Positions 1-9,374 of a DNA stretch of 64,000 nucleotides are shown in pieces (position 1 is the stretch's first letter; every line of letters begins with the position of its first letter). Both the position numbers and the translations under genes were made by a program. The notes under the pieces were generated by a model that had not been told where the DNA came from, did not search any database, and worked only from the letters and a program-made list of their open reading frames with translations. The stretch comes from Desulfobulbus oralis (GTDB lineage Bacteria; Desulfobacterota; Desulfobulbia; Desulfobulbales; Desulfobulbaceae): the NCBI RefSeq assembly GCF_002952055.1, contig NZ_CP021255.1, positions 932,851 through 996,850 on the forward strand, read 5' to 3'.

Positions 1-333
1 GAAAAACTGCCGCGCCAGGGTTTCAAGGTCAACGCGCGCCGGGTCATAGACCACACGCACGGTTTCCGCATGACCGGTGGTGCCGGTGCTGACCTGTTCA
101 TAACTTGGATTTTTCGTGGTGCCATTCGCATAGCCCGGAATTGCCTCCAACACACCCGGAATGCGGGAATAGTATTCCTCAACACCCCAGAAACAGCCGC
201 CGGCAAACCAGATTTCCCGCGATGCGGCCAGACTTGAGTGAGCAGTCAGCATACAAAGCCCCCAAAAGAGGAGAAAAAGGACAATTCGGTCCGCGTGTCT
301 GCCGCTGACCTTTGGGATGGTAGGTATCATCAT
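1..333 (-). CDS. msrA: Peptide methionine sulfoxide reductase A, partial at the left edge
   Basis: The first 111 codons read leftward off the window. After a hydrophobic N-terminal segment (about residues 17-35, ending near SLAAS) the protein has the MsrA active-site motif FAGGCFWGVEEYY, followed by GYANG and HAETVRVVYDP, all typical of MsrA, which reduces methionine-S-sulfoxide in proteins. The leader suggests an exported, periplasmic form. The start at 333 was chosen because AAGGAG lies about 8 bases upstream and it preserves the leader. The C-terminal half lies outside the window, so a fusion to MsrB cannot be excluded. Confidence 0.9.
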   Translation of the reverse strand, partial: MMIPTIPKVSGRHADRIVLFLLFWGLCMLTAHSSLAASREIWFAGGCFWGVEEYYSRIPGVLEAIPGYANGTTKNPSYEQVSTGTTGHAETVRVVYDPARVDLETLARQFF

Positions 334-618
334 CGAAAGACTCCTTGTTGTTTTTTAGTGCATGGGAGCAAGGCGGCCAGTGTCCAGCGCTCAATCGGTA
401 GGCCGGAAAGTACAGGGCGCGCTCGTACGGACCAGATCTTATGCAGGAACCTCGAAGCCCTGTGCACAGGCTGTGCGCTGCCAAAGACTTCGCAAGCCTC
501 TGCATGGGAGGTGGCATGCGCTCGCACTTCCTGGAATTTGGTTTTGGCCGCGGCTGGATGGAGGCAGCCTGATGTTGCGGATTGCGGGCCGGAGCAAGTC
601 GTTGTGGACAAAAATGAA

Positions 619-655
619 AAAGAAAAAAGGGTTACGGTTTATGCCGTAACCCTTT
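619..655 (-). terminator. Rho-independent terminator after tRNA-Phe
   Basis: A perfect 12-bp stem (626-637 with 644-655, loop of 6) is followed on the minus strand by a run of T residues. It sits 9 bases after the 3' end of the tRNA-Phe gene, so it should end that transcript. The roughly 280 bases between it and msrA contain no gene I can support. Confidence 0.85.
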
Positions 656-664
656 GATTTTCAT

Positions 665-740
<76 letters not shown>

Positions 741-761
741 ACATTCACGAGAACGGATGCC

Positions 762-791
762 TTCATAGCAAAAAGCCGGAAACGCTGTCAA
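762..791 (-). promoter_or_regulatory. Sigma-70-type promoter of tRNA-Phe
   Basis: On the minus strand, TTGACA (791-786) and TATGAA (767-762) are separated by 18 bases and lie about 25 bases before the tRNA start. The -35 box overlaps the stop codon (788-790) of the frame-shifted reading of the zinc-ribbon gene upstream. Confidence 0.7.
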
Positions 792-1326
792 GCCTTTTTA
801 TCCGATATGAGCAACTCGTCCAGCTCGACATTGAAATCATCCAGGGCGGTGCCTGTTTTGATGGCTGGGGCAGCCGGCCTGCTGGCAGATGCCGGAGCGC
901 TTGTTTTTATGCCCAGGTTGTCATCGATATCCAGATTCTCCAGGTAAAAGACTCTTCAGCGGCAGGAAGATCCGCCGCAGGCGCCTGCAGATCGGAAATA
1001 TCCACGCCGGAAAGGTTGAGATCCATATCCATGTCTGAGTCTGCGGGGGCATCGTCGCCTTCGGTCGGCAGCGGATCACCGCCATCCAGGGCCGCAACCT
1101 GATCAACAGCGCCGGCAAGGGTCCCCACCTCCGCTGCCTGGGCGCCTGCATGGAGCGGCAGTTCTTCCTGAGTCTCTTCAGGTTCGGGGGCGAGCAGAAA
1201 CGAAGGCGAAATGGCATCGACCACGGTTCCCATCAGTGCTGTAGCGGCGGCGGCAATATTTTTCTTGCACCGTTTACAGCGTTCCAAATTGTCAAACGAG
1301 GTATAGCCACATTTGGGACAGCGCAT
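788..1326 (-). CDS. Zinc-ribbon protein with an acidic tail, apparently frameshifted
   Basis: The start at 1326 has AGGGAG about 9 bases upstream. Residues 1-24 form a zinc ribbon (CPKCGY, then CKRCKK), followed by a long Ala/Asp/Glu-rich, low-complexity region; the function is unknown. In the initial frame the protein stops at 907 after an odd tail (WRIWISMTTWA). A -1 shift at the TCTTTT run (946-951) instead opens about 50 more acidic codons (ENLDIDDNL, later DDFNVELDELLI) ending at 788, which look like the natural C-terminus. This is either a frameshift mutation, a base lost in sequencing, or programmed slippage. Confidence 0.6.
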
Positions 1327-1597
1327 GACAGGGTACTCCCTAAAAATTTGTAAAAAAGAGGCGATCGATATCCGCCTGTCCTTCATTATCCTGCTTCAGA
1401 AAAGAAAAGCAAGTGTATTCCTCAAAAACATAGTGTCAGCCCCATCTTTTTGCGGGCCATTCCGTACACAGCGGCCAGGCGCCATGCCGGCTGATTTTTA
1501 CATCAAGACGTTGCAGCCCTGGTCGCAAAAATATGCTATGGTATCTGGCACGAAGCCGCAACAAGCGGTTCTGAACATTTCAGACTCACGACCTGAC

Positions 1598-2533
1598 ATG
1601 AACATCGTCATCATTGGCGCCGGCGCCATGGGCTGTCTCTTTGGGGCGCTGCTGGCCCCTGTGGCCCGGGTAAGCCTCTACTGCCGCCGGAAAAGTCTGG
1701 CCCGGATTCTGCGCACCCGGGGCATTGTCATCAAAAGGCTGGATGGCCGGCAGGAGCAGGTGCCGGTGCAGACCCTGAGCGAGTTGGAAACCGCTCCGCG
1801 CAAAACCTTCGACTATGCCCTCATCCTGACCAAAACCCAGGCCAGCAGCGAGGCCGGCCGCATTGCCCGGGAGCTCTTGCGCGCTGACGGTCTGGCCATT
1901 ACCCTGCAGAACGGTCTTGGCAACCGGGAGCACATTGCGGCACACGTGGGGCCGGAGCGTGTGCTGGTCGGGGTCACCGCCCAGGCAGCCACCCTGATGG
2001 ATGCCGGATCGGTGCGCCATACCGGCATGGGCGAAACGGCGCTGGGGCCGGCGGACAATCCGCAGCGGCTCCACGCCTTCAATCTGGTCAGACTCTTTGG
2101 CGAAGCAGGCATCCCCACCGTCATCGCAGACGATCCGGATGCGCTGCTCTGGTCCAAGCTTGTGGTCAACGCGGCCATCAATGCGGTGGCTGCCCTGCTG
2201 CGGGTGCCGAACGGCGTTTTGGCCGAAAGTCCGGACTGTCGAGCCATTATGGCGCAGGTGGTGGCCGAAGCCAGGGCCGTGGCCGAGGCCCTGCACATCG
2301 AACTGCCCGATTCCGATCCCCTGAGGCATGCGCTGGCCATCTGCAGGCAGAGCGCGGGCAATCGCTGCTCCACCCTGCAGGACGTGCTCCGTGGTCGGGC
2401 CAGCGAAATCGAGGCCATCAACGGCGCCATTGTCCGGCTCGGCGCGGAACACCGGGTTCCCACACCGGTCAACGACACGCTGACCCGGCTCATGCACGCC
2501 CTGGAGGCCACCACGGAGACGCGCGTGGTCTGA
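1598..2533 (+). CDS. panE: 2-dehydropantoate 2-reductase (ketopantoate reductase)
   Basis: The 311-residue protein begins with the NAD(P)-binding motif GAGAMG (residues 7-12) of the PanE/ApbA family. It also has the family C-terminal features SKLVVNAAINAVAALL (catalytic Lys) and EIEAINGAIV (Glu). It reduces ketopantoate to pantoate with NADPH. The methionine directly before the Rossmann strand was taken as the start; an open frame extends about 95 codons further upstream but does not look coding. Directly followed by panB, the preceding step in the same pathway. Confidence 0.93.
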   Translation: MNIVIIGAGAMGCLFGALLAPVARVSLYCRRKSLARILRTRGIVIKRLDGRQEQVPVQTLSELETAPRKTFDYALILTKTQASSEAGRIARELLRADGLAITLQNGLGNREHIAAHVGPERVLVGVTAQAATLMDAGSVRHTGMGETALGPADNPQRLHAFNLVRLFGEAGIPTVIADDPDALLWSKLVVNAAINAVAALLRVPNGVLAESPDCRAIMAQVVAEARAVAEALHIELPDSDPLRHALAICRQSAGNRCSTLQDVLRGRASEIEAINGAIVRLGAEHRVPTPVNDTLTRLMHALEATTETRVV

Positions 2534-2548
2534 ACACAAGAGGTCATC

Positions 2549-3391
2549 ATGCAAACCAGGAAACTCACCATCCCCGATATTTCCGCGCGCAAGCAGGGTC
2601 CGCCCCTGGCCATGCTGACCGCTTACGACTACTCCTGGGCCCGGATCGTGGATCGGGCCGGGGTGGACATGGTTCTGGTCGGCGACAGCCTGGGCATGGT
2701 GATGCTGGGCCACACCAGCACCGTGCCCGTCACCATGGACGACATGGTCCATCACTGCCGGGCCGTGGCGCGCGGCATAGAGCATGCCCTGCTGGTGGCG
2801 GACATGCCTTTTGGCTCGGTGCGCAGCAAGCGCCAGGCCCTGGCCAACGCCATCCGGCTTGTGCAGGAGGGCGGCGCGGATGCGGTCAAGGTGGAGGGCG
2901 GCGCGGAAACGGCCAACATTGCGGCCGCCATCGTGCGGGCCGGAGTGCCGGTGCAGGGCCACGTGGGCCTGACGCCGCAGACTGCGGTCAGTCTGGGGGG
3001 CTTCAAGGTGCAGGGCAAGGACGCCACCGCGGCGCGCAAGGTCTTTGACGACGCCCGCGCGCTGGCAGATGCGGGTTGCTTTTCGGTGTTGATGGAGGCC
3101 GTGCCCGCTCCGCTGGCCGCGGAAATTACCAAAAGCCTGGCCGTGCCAACCATTGGCATCGGCGCCGGCAACCAGTGCGACGGGCAGGTTTTGGTCATGC
3201 ACGATCTTTTGGGACTCTACGACCGTTTTGTGCCGAAATTCGTGAAGCAGTACGCGAAACTCGGCGAAACCGCCACCGCAGCCATTCAGGACTATGTCAG
3301 GGACGTGGCCAACCGCAGCTTTCCCGCGCCGGAACACAGCTTTCACATGAAGGATGAAGAACTGGCACTCCTGCTGAAGAGCCTCAGGTGA
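2549..3391 (+). CDS. panB: 3-methyl-2-oxobutanoate hydroxymethyltransferase
   Basis: The 280-residue protein has the PanB landmarks MLTAYDYSWARI, VGDSLGMVMLGH (metal-binding Asp), VKVEGG, GHVGLTPQ and TIGIGAG. It transfers a hydroxymethyl group from methylene-tetrahydrofolate to alpha-ketoisovalerate, giving ketopantoate. The start has AGAGG just upstream and lies 15 bases after panE, so the two are probably one operon. Length and motifs are normal for the family. Confidence 0.96.
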   Translation: MQTRKLTIPDISARKQGPPLAMLTAYDYSWARIVDRAGVDMVLVGDSLGMVMLGHTSTVPVTMDDMVHHCRAVARGIEHALLVADMPFGSVRSKRQALANAIRLVQEGGADAVKVEGGAETANIAAAIVRAGVPVQGHVGLTPQTAVSLGGFKVQGKDATAARKVFDDARALADAGCFSVLMEAVPAPLAAEITKSLAVPTIGIGAGNQCDGQVLVMHDLLGLYDRFVPKFVKQYAKLGETATAAIQDYVRDVANRSFPAPEHSFHMKDEELALLLKSLR

Positions 3392-4101
3392 GGCGCTGCA
3401 GCGCGTGTGGCAGATGCTGCGGCCCCCTGCGCCCTGGCTGCCCTTTGCACAGCCGCTCGCACCGCTGATGGCAAGCGGTTGATGGAGGATGAGCCGGTCC
3501 TTTTCGTCCATCTGCACGGACCTGTGCCAACAGGGCGAGTACCGGTAGCCGGCCTGGCTGCCGTCCGGCGTGCGGATGAGGCCGCCGGAATGGACAAATG
3601 ACAGGCATCGGCGCGCCACCACGCAGCCGGTTGGCCACTCTTTGTTCGTCTGCGGTCGCCTGCGCCCACACCCTGCCCCCGCGCAGGGAAAAGGGCCTGG
3701 CCACTGCCCGCTGACCGGAAGGATTCGGGGCTGGCCCGCGCAGGCGGCCGAGGAGCGGGATGACCTGCAGGCCGGACAGGCAGGGATCAGACTGAAAGCA
3801 GGAGTTTTTGTCTTTCAGCTTCGCAGATCCCCGAAAAAAGGGTGGCCCGAGAGCGGCCGCAGCATGGCAGAAAAGAGTTTGTCTGAACCGTCCCGGAAAC
3901 CGCCTGGCCTGCGCTTTGGGCCGGGCAGGCTGCTTGCCGGGCCGGGCAGGCCGGTTTTTGCGGCGCCGGCGGGCCGCTGCGGGCGGGGGCCTGTATCTTC
4001 TCTTGAAAGAATGGCCATTTCGGTTTATGCACGGGCCTTATCCGGTGGGGGCCGCTGTTCCTCCCGGTTTTGTGCCTTACTTCAACTGAAACTTGTGTTG
4101 C
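3392..4101 (+). other. 710-bp gap without a recognised gene
   Basis: No open frame here has a credible start, ribosome site and composition. On the minus strand around 3450-3600 one frame reads GGLIRTPDGSQAGYRY and then MDEKDRLILHQPL, which looks protein-like and may be a remnant, but I cannot assign it. A small inverted repeat (CTGAAAG / CTTTCAG, 3792-3818) is the only clear structure. The last 100 bases should hold the promoter of the S1-domain gene. Confidence 0.4.
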
Positions 4102-5334
4102 ATGACTATGGAAGCGGAACGTTTCGATCAACTGCTTGAGGAAAAGAAGAGCAAGCCTGTCCGGATGCAGCCCGGCGACCGGGTGGACGCGCTTATCGTC
4201 GGCGTGAGCGGCGAGCACGTCTTTCTGGACGTGGGCGGCAAGAGTGAAGGCGTCATGGCCGCAGCCGAACTCCGCAACGAGGCCGGCGAACTGAGTGCTG
4301 CCGAAGGCGACCGGGTGCAGGTGTATCTCCTGTCGAACCGGAACGGCGAGCTGATCTTCACCGCCCGGCTCGGCGGCCATGGCTCCCGGGAGCTGGAAGA
4401 GGCCTTTCAGGCCGGCATTCCGGTGCAGGGCACCGTGAGCGCCGAAGTCAAGGGTGGCTTTTCGGTGATGGTGGCGGGCCAGCGCTGTTTCTGCCCCTAT
4501 TCGCAGATGGACATTCGCCGGGTGGAGTCTGCGGACGAGTATCTGAACAAAACCTTGAGCTTTCGGGTCATGGAGTACAGCAACCGGGGCCGTAATATCC
4601 TGGTGTCGGCCCGGGCCGTCCTGGAGGAAGAGCGTCAGCGGCAGCGCGAAAAGCTGGTGCAGGAACTGCAGGTCGGGATGCAGGTAGCGGGTGTGGTCAG
4701 CTCCATCCGGGATTTCGGGGCCTTTGTCGATCTGGGCGGGGTGGATGGCCTCATTCCCATCGGCGAGCTGGCCTGGGGCCAGACCGAGCGGGTGAGCGAC
4801 GTGTTGAGCCGGGGCGACAAGGTCCAGGTGGTCATCAAGGCGCTGGACTGGGAGCGTGACCGCATATCCCTCAGCCTGCGCGATACCCTGCCCAATCCCT
4901 GGGATGCGGTACAGAGCGCCTACCCGGTCGGTTCGCGGCATCAGGGCCGGGTGGTCAGGCTCGCCCCTTTCGGCGCCTTTGTGAGCCTGGAACCGGGGGT
5001 GGACGGTCTCGTCCATATTTCCAGGCTGGGCGCGGGCCGCAAGCTGCACCATCCCCGTGAGGCCTTGGAACTCGGGCAGGAACTGAGCGTTCAGGTGGAG
5101 GGCGTGGATCTGGCGCAGAGACGCATCTCCCTGGCCCCGGCAGACTGGGAGCCTGCAGGGCAGGAGCCGGGCGACAAGGCATCCCGTTCCCCCCGCGAAG
5201 GTGGCGGGCACGGCGGTCATGAGCGGCAGGGCGAGCGGCGGGAAGCCTTCAAAATGCCAGCCGGCAAACCGCTTTCCATGGGCACCCTGGGCGATGTGTT
5301 CGCCAAGGCAGAGGAGCAGCGGAAGAAACGGTGA
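4102..5334 (+). CDS. S1 RNA-binding domain protein (ribosomal protein S1-like)
   Basis: The protein of about 410 residues carries four S1-type OB folds. The first starts at GDRVDALIVGV, the second is divergent (IPVQGTVSAEVKGGFSV), the third is the most canonical (VGMQVAGVVSSIRDFGAFVD), and the fourth begins SRHQGRVVRLAPFGAFV. A charged tail follows. It resembles four-domain S1 paralogues that bind RNA, rather than the six-domain ribosomal S1. The start is 4102 or 4108; an in-frame TTG at 4093 is less likely and no strong ribosome site is visible. gatC follows after 55 bases. Confidence 0.85.
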   Translation: MTMEAERFDQLLEEKKSKPVRMQPGDRVDALIVGVSGEHVFLDVGGKSEGVMAAAELRNEAGELSAAEGDRVQVYLLSNRNGELIFTARLGGHGSRELEEAFQAGIPVQGTVSAEVKGGFSVMVAGQRCFCPYSQMDIRRVESADEYLNKTLSFRVMEYSNRGRNILVSARAVLEEERQRQREKLVQELQVGMQVAGVVSSIRDFGAFVDLGGVDGLIPIGELAWGQTERVSDVLSRGDKVQVVIKALDWERDRISLSLRDTLPNPWDAVQSAYPVGSRHQGRVVRLAPFGAFVSLEPGVDGLVHISRLGAGRKLHHPREALELGQELSVQVEGVDLAQRRISLAPADWEPAGQEPGDKASRSPREGGGHGGHERQGERREAFKMPAGKPLSMGTLGDVFAKAEEQRKKR

Positions 5335-5389
5335 AAGCCGGCCTTGCAAACGGCTTCGTTTCCCCTTTCATTTTTCCGAATGGAACACC

Positions 5390-5674
5390 ATGCTGGAACA
5401 GGAAGAACTTGCGCATGTGGCCAGGCTGGCCAGACTGGATATGGATGCGGCGGAACTGGCGCGAATGACCGGCCAGTTGGACGCCATTCTGCGCTATGCC
5501 GCCAAACTGGATGAGGTGGACATCAGCGGCGTGGCTCCGACCACCCATACGCTGAATGCGGTCAATGCCCTGCGCGACGATGAGGCGCGGCCCTCCCTGC
5601 CTCGCGACGAGGCGCTGAACAATGCGCCGGAGCGGAATGATCGGGCCTTCATCGTTCCCAAGGTCATTGCCTGA
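5390..5674 (+). CDS. gatC: Asp-tRNA(Asn)/Glu-tRNA(Gln) amidotransferase subunit C
   Basis: A 94-residue protein with the GatC pattern: helical HVARLARLDM near the start, then the long linker segment ending LRDDEARPSL, and ERNDRAFIVPKVI at the end. GatC stabilises the GatA-GatB amidotransferase that converts mischarged Glu-tRNA(Gln) or Asp-tRNA(Asn). The start is fixed by the family's short N-terminus. gatA follows 12 bases later; gatB is not in the window. Confidence 0.95.
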   Translation: MLEQEELAHVARLARLDMDAAELARMTGQLDAILRYAAKLDEVDISGVAPTTHTLNAVNALRDDEARPSLPRDEALNNAPERNDRAFIVPKVIA

Positions 5675-5686
5675 AATCCTGACGCC

Positions 5687-7144
5687 ATGAATGCACTGCA
5701 CACGCTGGGCCTGAGCGAGGCCCTGAATTTATTGGCAAAGGGTGAAATCTCGGCCCTCGAGCTGACCAGGGCGCATCTGGCGCGCATCGAGGCCGTGGAC
5801 GGCCGTGTCAGGGCCTTTCTGGCGGTCGGCGCAGAACAGGCGCTGGACGCAGCCAAGAGGGCGGACGCAGACCGCAGGGCGGGGCGGGCCGGACTGCTCT
5901 GCGGCGCGCCTTTGGGCTTGAAAGACCTGCTCTGCACCAGGGACCTGCCTACGACCTGCGGCTCGAGAATGCTGGAAAACTTTGTCGCCCCCTACAATGC
6001 CACGGTGGTGGAAAAGCTTCTGCAGGCCGGGGCAGTCATCCTGGGCAAACAGGCCATGGATGAGTTCGCGATGGGTTCCAGCTCCGAGCACTGCGCCTTC
6101 GGGATCCCGGAAAATCCGTGGCAGGCGGGCCGCATCTGCGGCGGCTCCAGCGGCGGTTCGGCGGCGGCGGTGGCGGCGGACGAATGTCTGGCCTCGCTTG
6201 GCTCCGATACCGGCGGTTCCGTGCGCCAGCCCGCCTCGCTTTGCGGCGTGGTGGGGCTCAAGCCCACCTATGGCCGCGTATCCCGCTATGGTCTGGTGGC
6301 CTTTGCCTCGTCCCTGGATCAAATCGGGCCCCTGACGAAAAACGTGGCTGACTGTGCGCTGCTTCTGGAAGCCATAGCGGGCTTCGACCCCAGGGATGCC
6401 ACCTCTGTGAACCGGCCCGTACCGCGTTATCGCGACGCGCTCCAGGCGGGCCTTGCGGGCAGGACCATTGGCGTGCCAACGGAGTATTTCAGCGCTGCCC
6501 TGGACAGCGACGTGGAAAAGGCGGTGCGGCAGGGCATTGCCGTGCTGCAGGACTTGGGCGCCCGGGTGGTGGACATCAGCCTGCCGCACACCGAGTACTG
6601 TGTGGCGGTCTACTATCTGATCGCGCCGGCCGAGGCCAGCTCCAACCTGGCCCGCTTCGATGGCGTGCGTTACGGCTACCGTGACCCGGAGACGGCGGAA
6701 CTGCCCGAGCTCTACAGCCGCAGCCGGGCCCGCGCTTTTGGCGACGAGGTCAAGCGCCGTATCCTGATTGGCACCTATGCGCTTTCCGCCGGCTACTATG
6801 ACGCCTACTACAAAAAGGCCTCGCAGGTGCGCACCCTCATTCGTGAGGATTTCACCCACGCCTTTCAGCACTGTGACCTCATTGCCTCGCCCGTGTGCCC
6901 ACGGCCTGCCTGGCCCATCGGCGCGACCCAGGATGATCCCCTTGCCGTCTATCTCTCGGATATCCTGACCGTCTCGGCCAATCTGGCCGGCATCCCCGCC
7001 CTGTCTGTGCCCTGCGGCTTTTCCGCGGAAGGTCTGCCCATCGGCCTGCAGCTCCAGGCCGCGCATTTTGGCGAGGAGATCCTGCTCAGCGCCGGGCAGG
7101 CCCTGGAGAGCGCCCTGGGCATTACACGCAGGCCGGCATTGTGA
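5687..7144 (+). CDS. gatA: Asp-tRNA(Asn)/Glu-tRNA(Gln) amidotransferase subunit A
   Basis: A 485-residue amidase-signature protein of normal GatA length. The Ser-cisSer-Lys catalytic elements are visible: GLKDLL (Lys), CGGSSGGSAAAVAA and GSDTGGSVRQPAS. It hydrolyses glutamine and passes ammonia to GatB for transamidation of mischarged tRNA. It is translated right behind gatC and is followed 106 bases later by hisC. Confidence 0.97.
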   Translation: MNALHTLGLSEALNLLAKGEISALELTRAHLARIEAVDGRVRAFLAVGAEQALDAAKRADADRRAGRAGLLCGAPLGLKDLLCTRDLPTTCGSRMLENFVAPYNATVVEKLLQAGAVILGKQAMDEFAMGSSSEHCAFGIPENPWQAGRICGGSSGGSAAAVAADECLASLGSDTGGSVRQPASLCGVVGLKPTYGRVSRYGLVAFASSLDQIGPLTKNVADCALLLEAIAGFDPRDATSVNRPVPRYRDALQAGLAGRTIGVPTEYFSAALDSDVEKAVRQGIAVLQDLGARVVDISLPHTEYCVAVYYLIAPAEASSNLARFDGVRYGYRDPETAELPELYSRSRARAFGDEVKRRILIGTYALSAGYYDAYYKKASQVRTLIREDFTHAFQHCDLIASPVCPRPAWPIGATQDDPLAVYLSDILTVSANLAGIPALSVPCGFSAEGLPIGLQLQAAHFGEEILLSAGQALESALGITRRPAL

Positions 7145-7250
7145 GGCAGTCGGTCCGGACTGCAGCGTGTCCATACGGGCTGTTCCCTGGTGCAGCCGGA
7201 CAGGAGACCAGGGCTGCCGTGCACTGTCCCCAACCAGCCATGATTTCCCG

Positions 7251-8363
7251 ATGAAGCTGCCCATTCCCGAACACATCAGAAGCATCGTTCCCTATCCGCC
7301 CGGCAAACCGCTGGACGAGCTGGAACGGCAGTACGGCGTCAAAAACGCCATCAAGCTGGCCTCCAACGAAAACCCCTGGGGCCCTTCGCCCCGGGCGATC
7401 GCCGCGATTACTGCCGCTCTGCCCACTCTGCACCGCTATCCGGACGGCTCCTCCTATGCGCTGACCCAGGCGCTGGCCAGGCATCTGCACTGCGCGCCGG
7501 AGATGCTGGTTCTGGGCAACGGTTCCGACGAGATGCTGGGGCTTTTGGTGAGCGCCTGCATGGAACCGGGCGATGAAGCCATTTCCAGCTTTCCCTCCTT
7601 TTTGATGTACCAGAAGTGTGTGCAGGTACAGGGCTGCAGGAATATCGTCCTGCCCCTGAAGGATATGCGGCACGATCTGGAGGCCATTGCCCGGGCTGCC
7701 ACCAGCCGTACCCGGCTCGTGTTTCTGGACAACCCCAACAATCCGACCGGATCCCTTTTTCCCGAGGCCGCCCTGCTCGAGCTCTGCCGGGCCCTGCCCG
7801 ACACCGCCCTGGTGGTGCTGGACGAGGCCTACCGGGATTTTGCCGATCCCGCCCTCCAGCTGGATTCGGTACGCCTGGCTGGCGAGCAGCGCCAGGGTGC
7901 ACAGATTGTGGCGCTCCGCACTTTTTCCAAGGCCTATGGGCTCGCCGGCCTGCGGCTGGGTTACGGCCTGATGCGCCCGGAACTGGCCGCCATGCTGCAC
8001 CGGGTGCGCCATCCCTTCAACGTGAACAGTCTGGCCCAGGTGGGCGTGGTCGCGGCGCTTGCAGACCAGGAGCACTATGCGCGCACCATCAGCGGCACCC
8101 GTGCGGGTCTGGCCTGCTTGCAGGAGGCGGTGAACGGACTCGGCTGCAGGTGCTTTCCATCCCAGAGCAATTTCTTTCTGGTTGACGTGCAGGGCGATGC
8201 GAACCGGCTTTACGAGGCCATGCTCCACCGGGGCGTGATCACCCGCTCCATGAGCGCCTACGGCTTTCCGAACTATCTCAGGATCACGGTCGGCACGGAG
8301 GCGGAAAACCGGCGTTTTCTGACAGCCCTGGCCGAATGCCTGCACGAGTTGCACTATGGCTGA
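7251..8363 (+). CDS. hisC: Histidinol-phosphate aminotransferase
   Basis: A 370-residue fold-type I PLP aminotransferase. It has the HisC signatures LASNENPWGPSP, LGNGSDEML and FLDNPNNPTG, and the PLP lysine in TFSKAYGLAGLRLGY. It converts imidazole-acetol phosphate and glutamate to histidinol phosphate in histidine synthesis; some homologues also accept aromatic substrates. The start was placed at MKLPIPEHI, where homology begins. It overlaps cmk by 8 bases, so the two should be translationally coupled. Confidence 0.94.
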   Translation: MKLPIPEHIRSIVPYPPGKPLDELERQYGVKNAIKLASNENPWGPSPRAIAAITAALPTLHRYPDGSSYALTQALARHLHCAPEMLVLGNGSDEMLGLLVSACMEPGDEAISSFPSFLMYQKCVQVQGCRNIVLPLKDMRHDLEAIARAATSRTRLVFLDNPNNPTGSLFPEAALLELCRALPDTALVVLDEAYRDFADPALQLDSVRLAGEQRQGAQIVALRTFSKAYGLAGLRLGYGLMRPELAAMLHRVRHPFNVNSLAQVGVVAALADQEHYARTISGTRAGLACLQEAVNGLGCRCFPSQSNFFLVDVQGDANRLYEAMLHRGVITRSMSAYGFPNYLRITVGTEAENRRFLTALAECLHELHYG

Positions 8364-9054
8364 AAAACTTGCGATCGTCACCATCGACGGCCCGGCCGGA
8401 GTGGGCAAAACCACCATTTCCCGCATGGTGGCGGCCCATCTGGGCTACACCTGCCTGGACACCGGTGCGATGTACCGCTCCTTTGCCTGGATGCTCACGC
8501 GCACAGGCCATGATGGCGAGGATCTGAAAAAAGATCCGAGCCTGTTGGCCATGCTGGGCAATGTGGAGATGGTATTGCTGCCGCCTTTGCCGGGGGAGGA
8601 AAACGGCCGGGTGCGCCTGGGCGGGCAGGTCCTGGGTCCGGAACTGCGCACCGAGGCCATCAGCTTTCTGGCCTCCGAGATCGCCTCGCTGCCGGAACTG
8701 CGCCGGGTGCTGACCCTCATGCAGCAGCGCCTGGGCGCCAAAGGCCGGGTGGTGATCGAGGGCCGGGACACGGGCACCGTGGTTTTTCCGCAGGCAGCCT
8801 GGAAATTCTTCCTGGACGCCACCCCGGAAGAGCGTACCACAAGGCGACTCAGGCAATTGCGCGCCAGGGGCGATATGGCCACCAGTGAAGCGGCGCTGCT
8901 GGAAAGCATCGTGGCCCGTGATCTGGCCGACCGGAACCGGAGTATCGCCCCGCTGGTCGCCGCCGCCGATGCCTACACCATCGATACCACCAATCTGGAC
9001 ATCAGGGCGGTGGTGGGCGAAATGCTCGCACACATCGGGAGCAAGCCGCTGTAA
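8356..9054 (+). CDS. cmk: Cytidylate kinase
   Basis: A 232-residue NMP kinase. The P-loop DGPAGVGKTT lies at residues 11-20, followed by LDTGAMYRSFAW (CMP binding), EGRDTGTVVFP and the lid segment RTTRRLRQLRARG. It phosphorylates CMP and dCMP with ATP. It overlaps the end of hisC. Family length is normal. Confidence 0.96.
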   Translation: MAEKLAIVTIDGPAGVGKTTISRMVAAHLGYTCLDTGAMYRSFAWMLTRTGHDGEDLKKDPSLLAMLGNVEMVLLPPLPGEENGRVRLGGQVLGPELRTEAISFLASEIASLPELRRVLTLMQQRLGAKGRVVIEGRDTGTVVFPQAAWKFFLDATPEERTTRRLRQLRARGDMATSEAALLESIVARDLADRNRSIAPLVAAADAYTIDTTNLDIRAVVGEMLAHIGSKPL

Positions 9055-9118
9055 GCCCGGTGTCGGCGCGGGCATGGGGGCCTGGTGCTCTTCGCCCGCC
9101 GCTCCCGGAAAAAGCCAC

Positions 9119-9150
9119 AAAAAAACCGCCCTCCTTTCCGGATTGGGCGG
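9119..9150 (-). terminator. Rho-independent terminator after tRNA-Ser
   Basis: On the minus strand CCGCCC (9150-9145) pairs with GGGCGG (9131-9126) and is followed by seven T residues. It lies 13 bases past the tRNA 3' end. It may also help end cmk transcription in the other direction, but there is no T run on that side. Confidence 0.75.
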
Positions 9151-9162
9151 CCTGCGGCATTC

Positions 9163-9252
9163 TGGCGGAGGGACAGGGATTCGAACCCTGGGTGGAGTCA
9201 CCCCCACAACGGTTTTCGAGACCGTCCCGTTCAACCGCTCCGGCATCCCTCC
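9163..9252 (-). tRNA. tRNA-Ser (CGA)
   Basis: A 90-nt class II tRNA. The acceptor stem GGAGGGA pairs with TCCCTCC and CCA is encoded. The anticodon loop CTCGAAA gives anticodon CGA, the variable arm is long and paired (TGGGGGTGACTCCA), and the T loop is GGTTCGAATCC. It stands alone between its own promoter and terminator. Confidence 0.97.
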
Positions 9253-9268
9253 GCAACACAGCCTTGCC

Positions 9269-9297
9269 TTTGTACCTTGCCTCCTGCGAAAAAGCAA
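9269..9297 (-). promoter_or_regulatory. Sigma-70-type promoter of tRNA-Ser
   Basis: On the minus strand TTGCTT (9297-9292) and TACAAA (9274-9269) are separated by 17 bases and lie 16 bases before the tRNA start. Confidence 0.55.
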
Positions 9298-9374
9298 GAA
9301 AACGCTCGTCTGTCAGGCGCCTGTCCGTTTTCTTTGCGGCAGGCGGTTTTCGTTTTCCTTCCTGTGGAGGTCTC

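Noticed and set aside
1586-3622. A 678-codon minus-strand open frame across panE and panB.
   Set aside because: It is an antisense shadow of two clear genes in GC-rich DNA; only its last part (3450-3622) lies outside them, and no start or family is recognisable.
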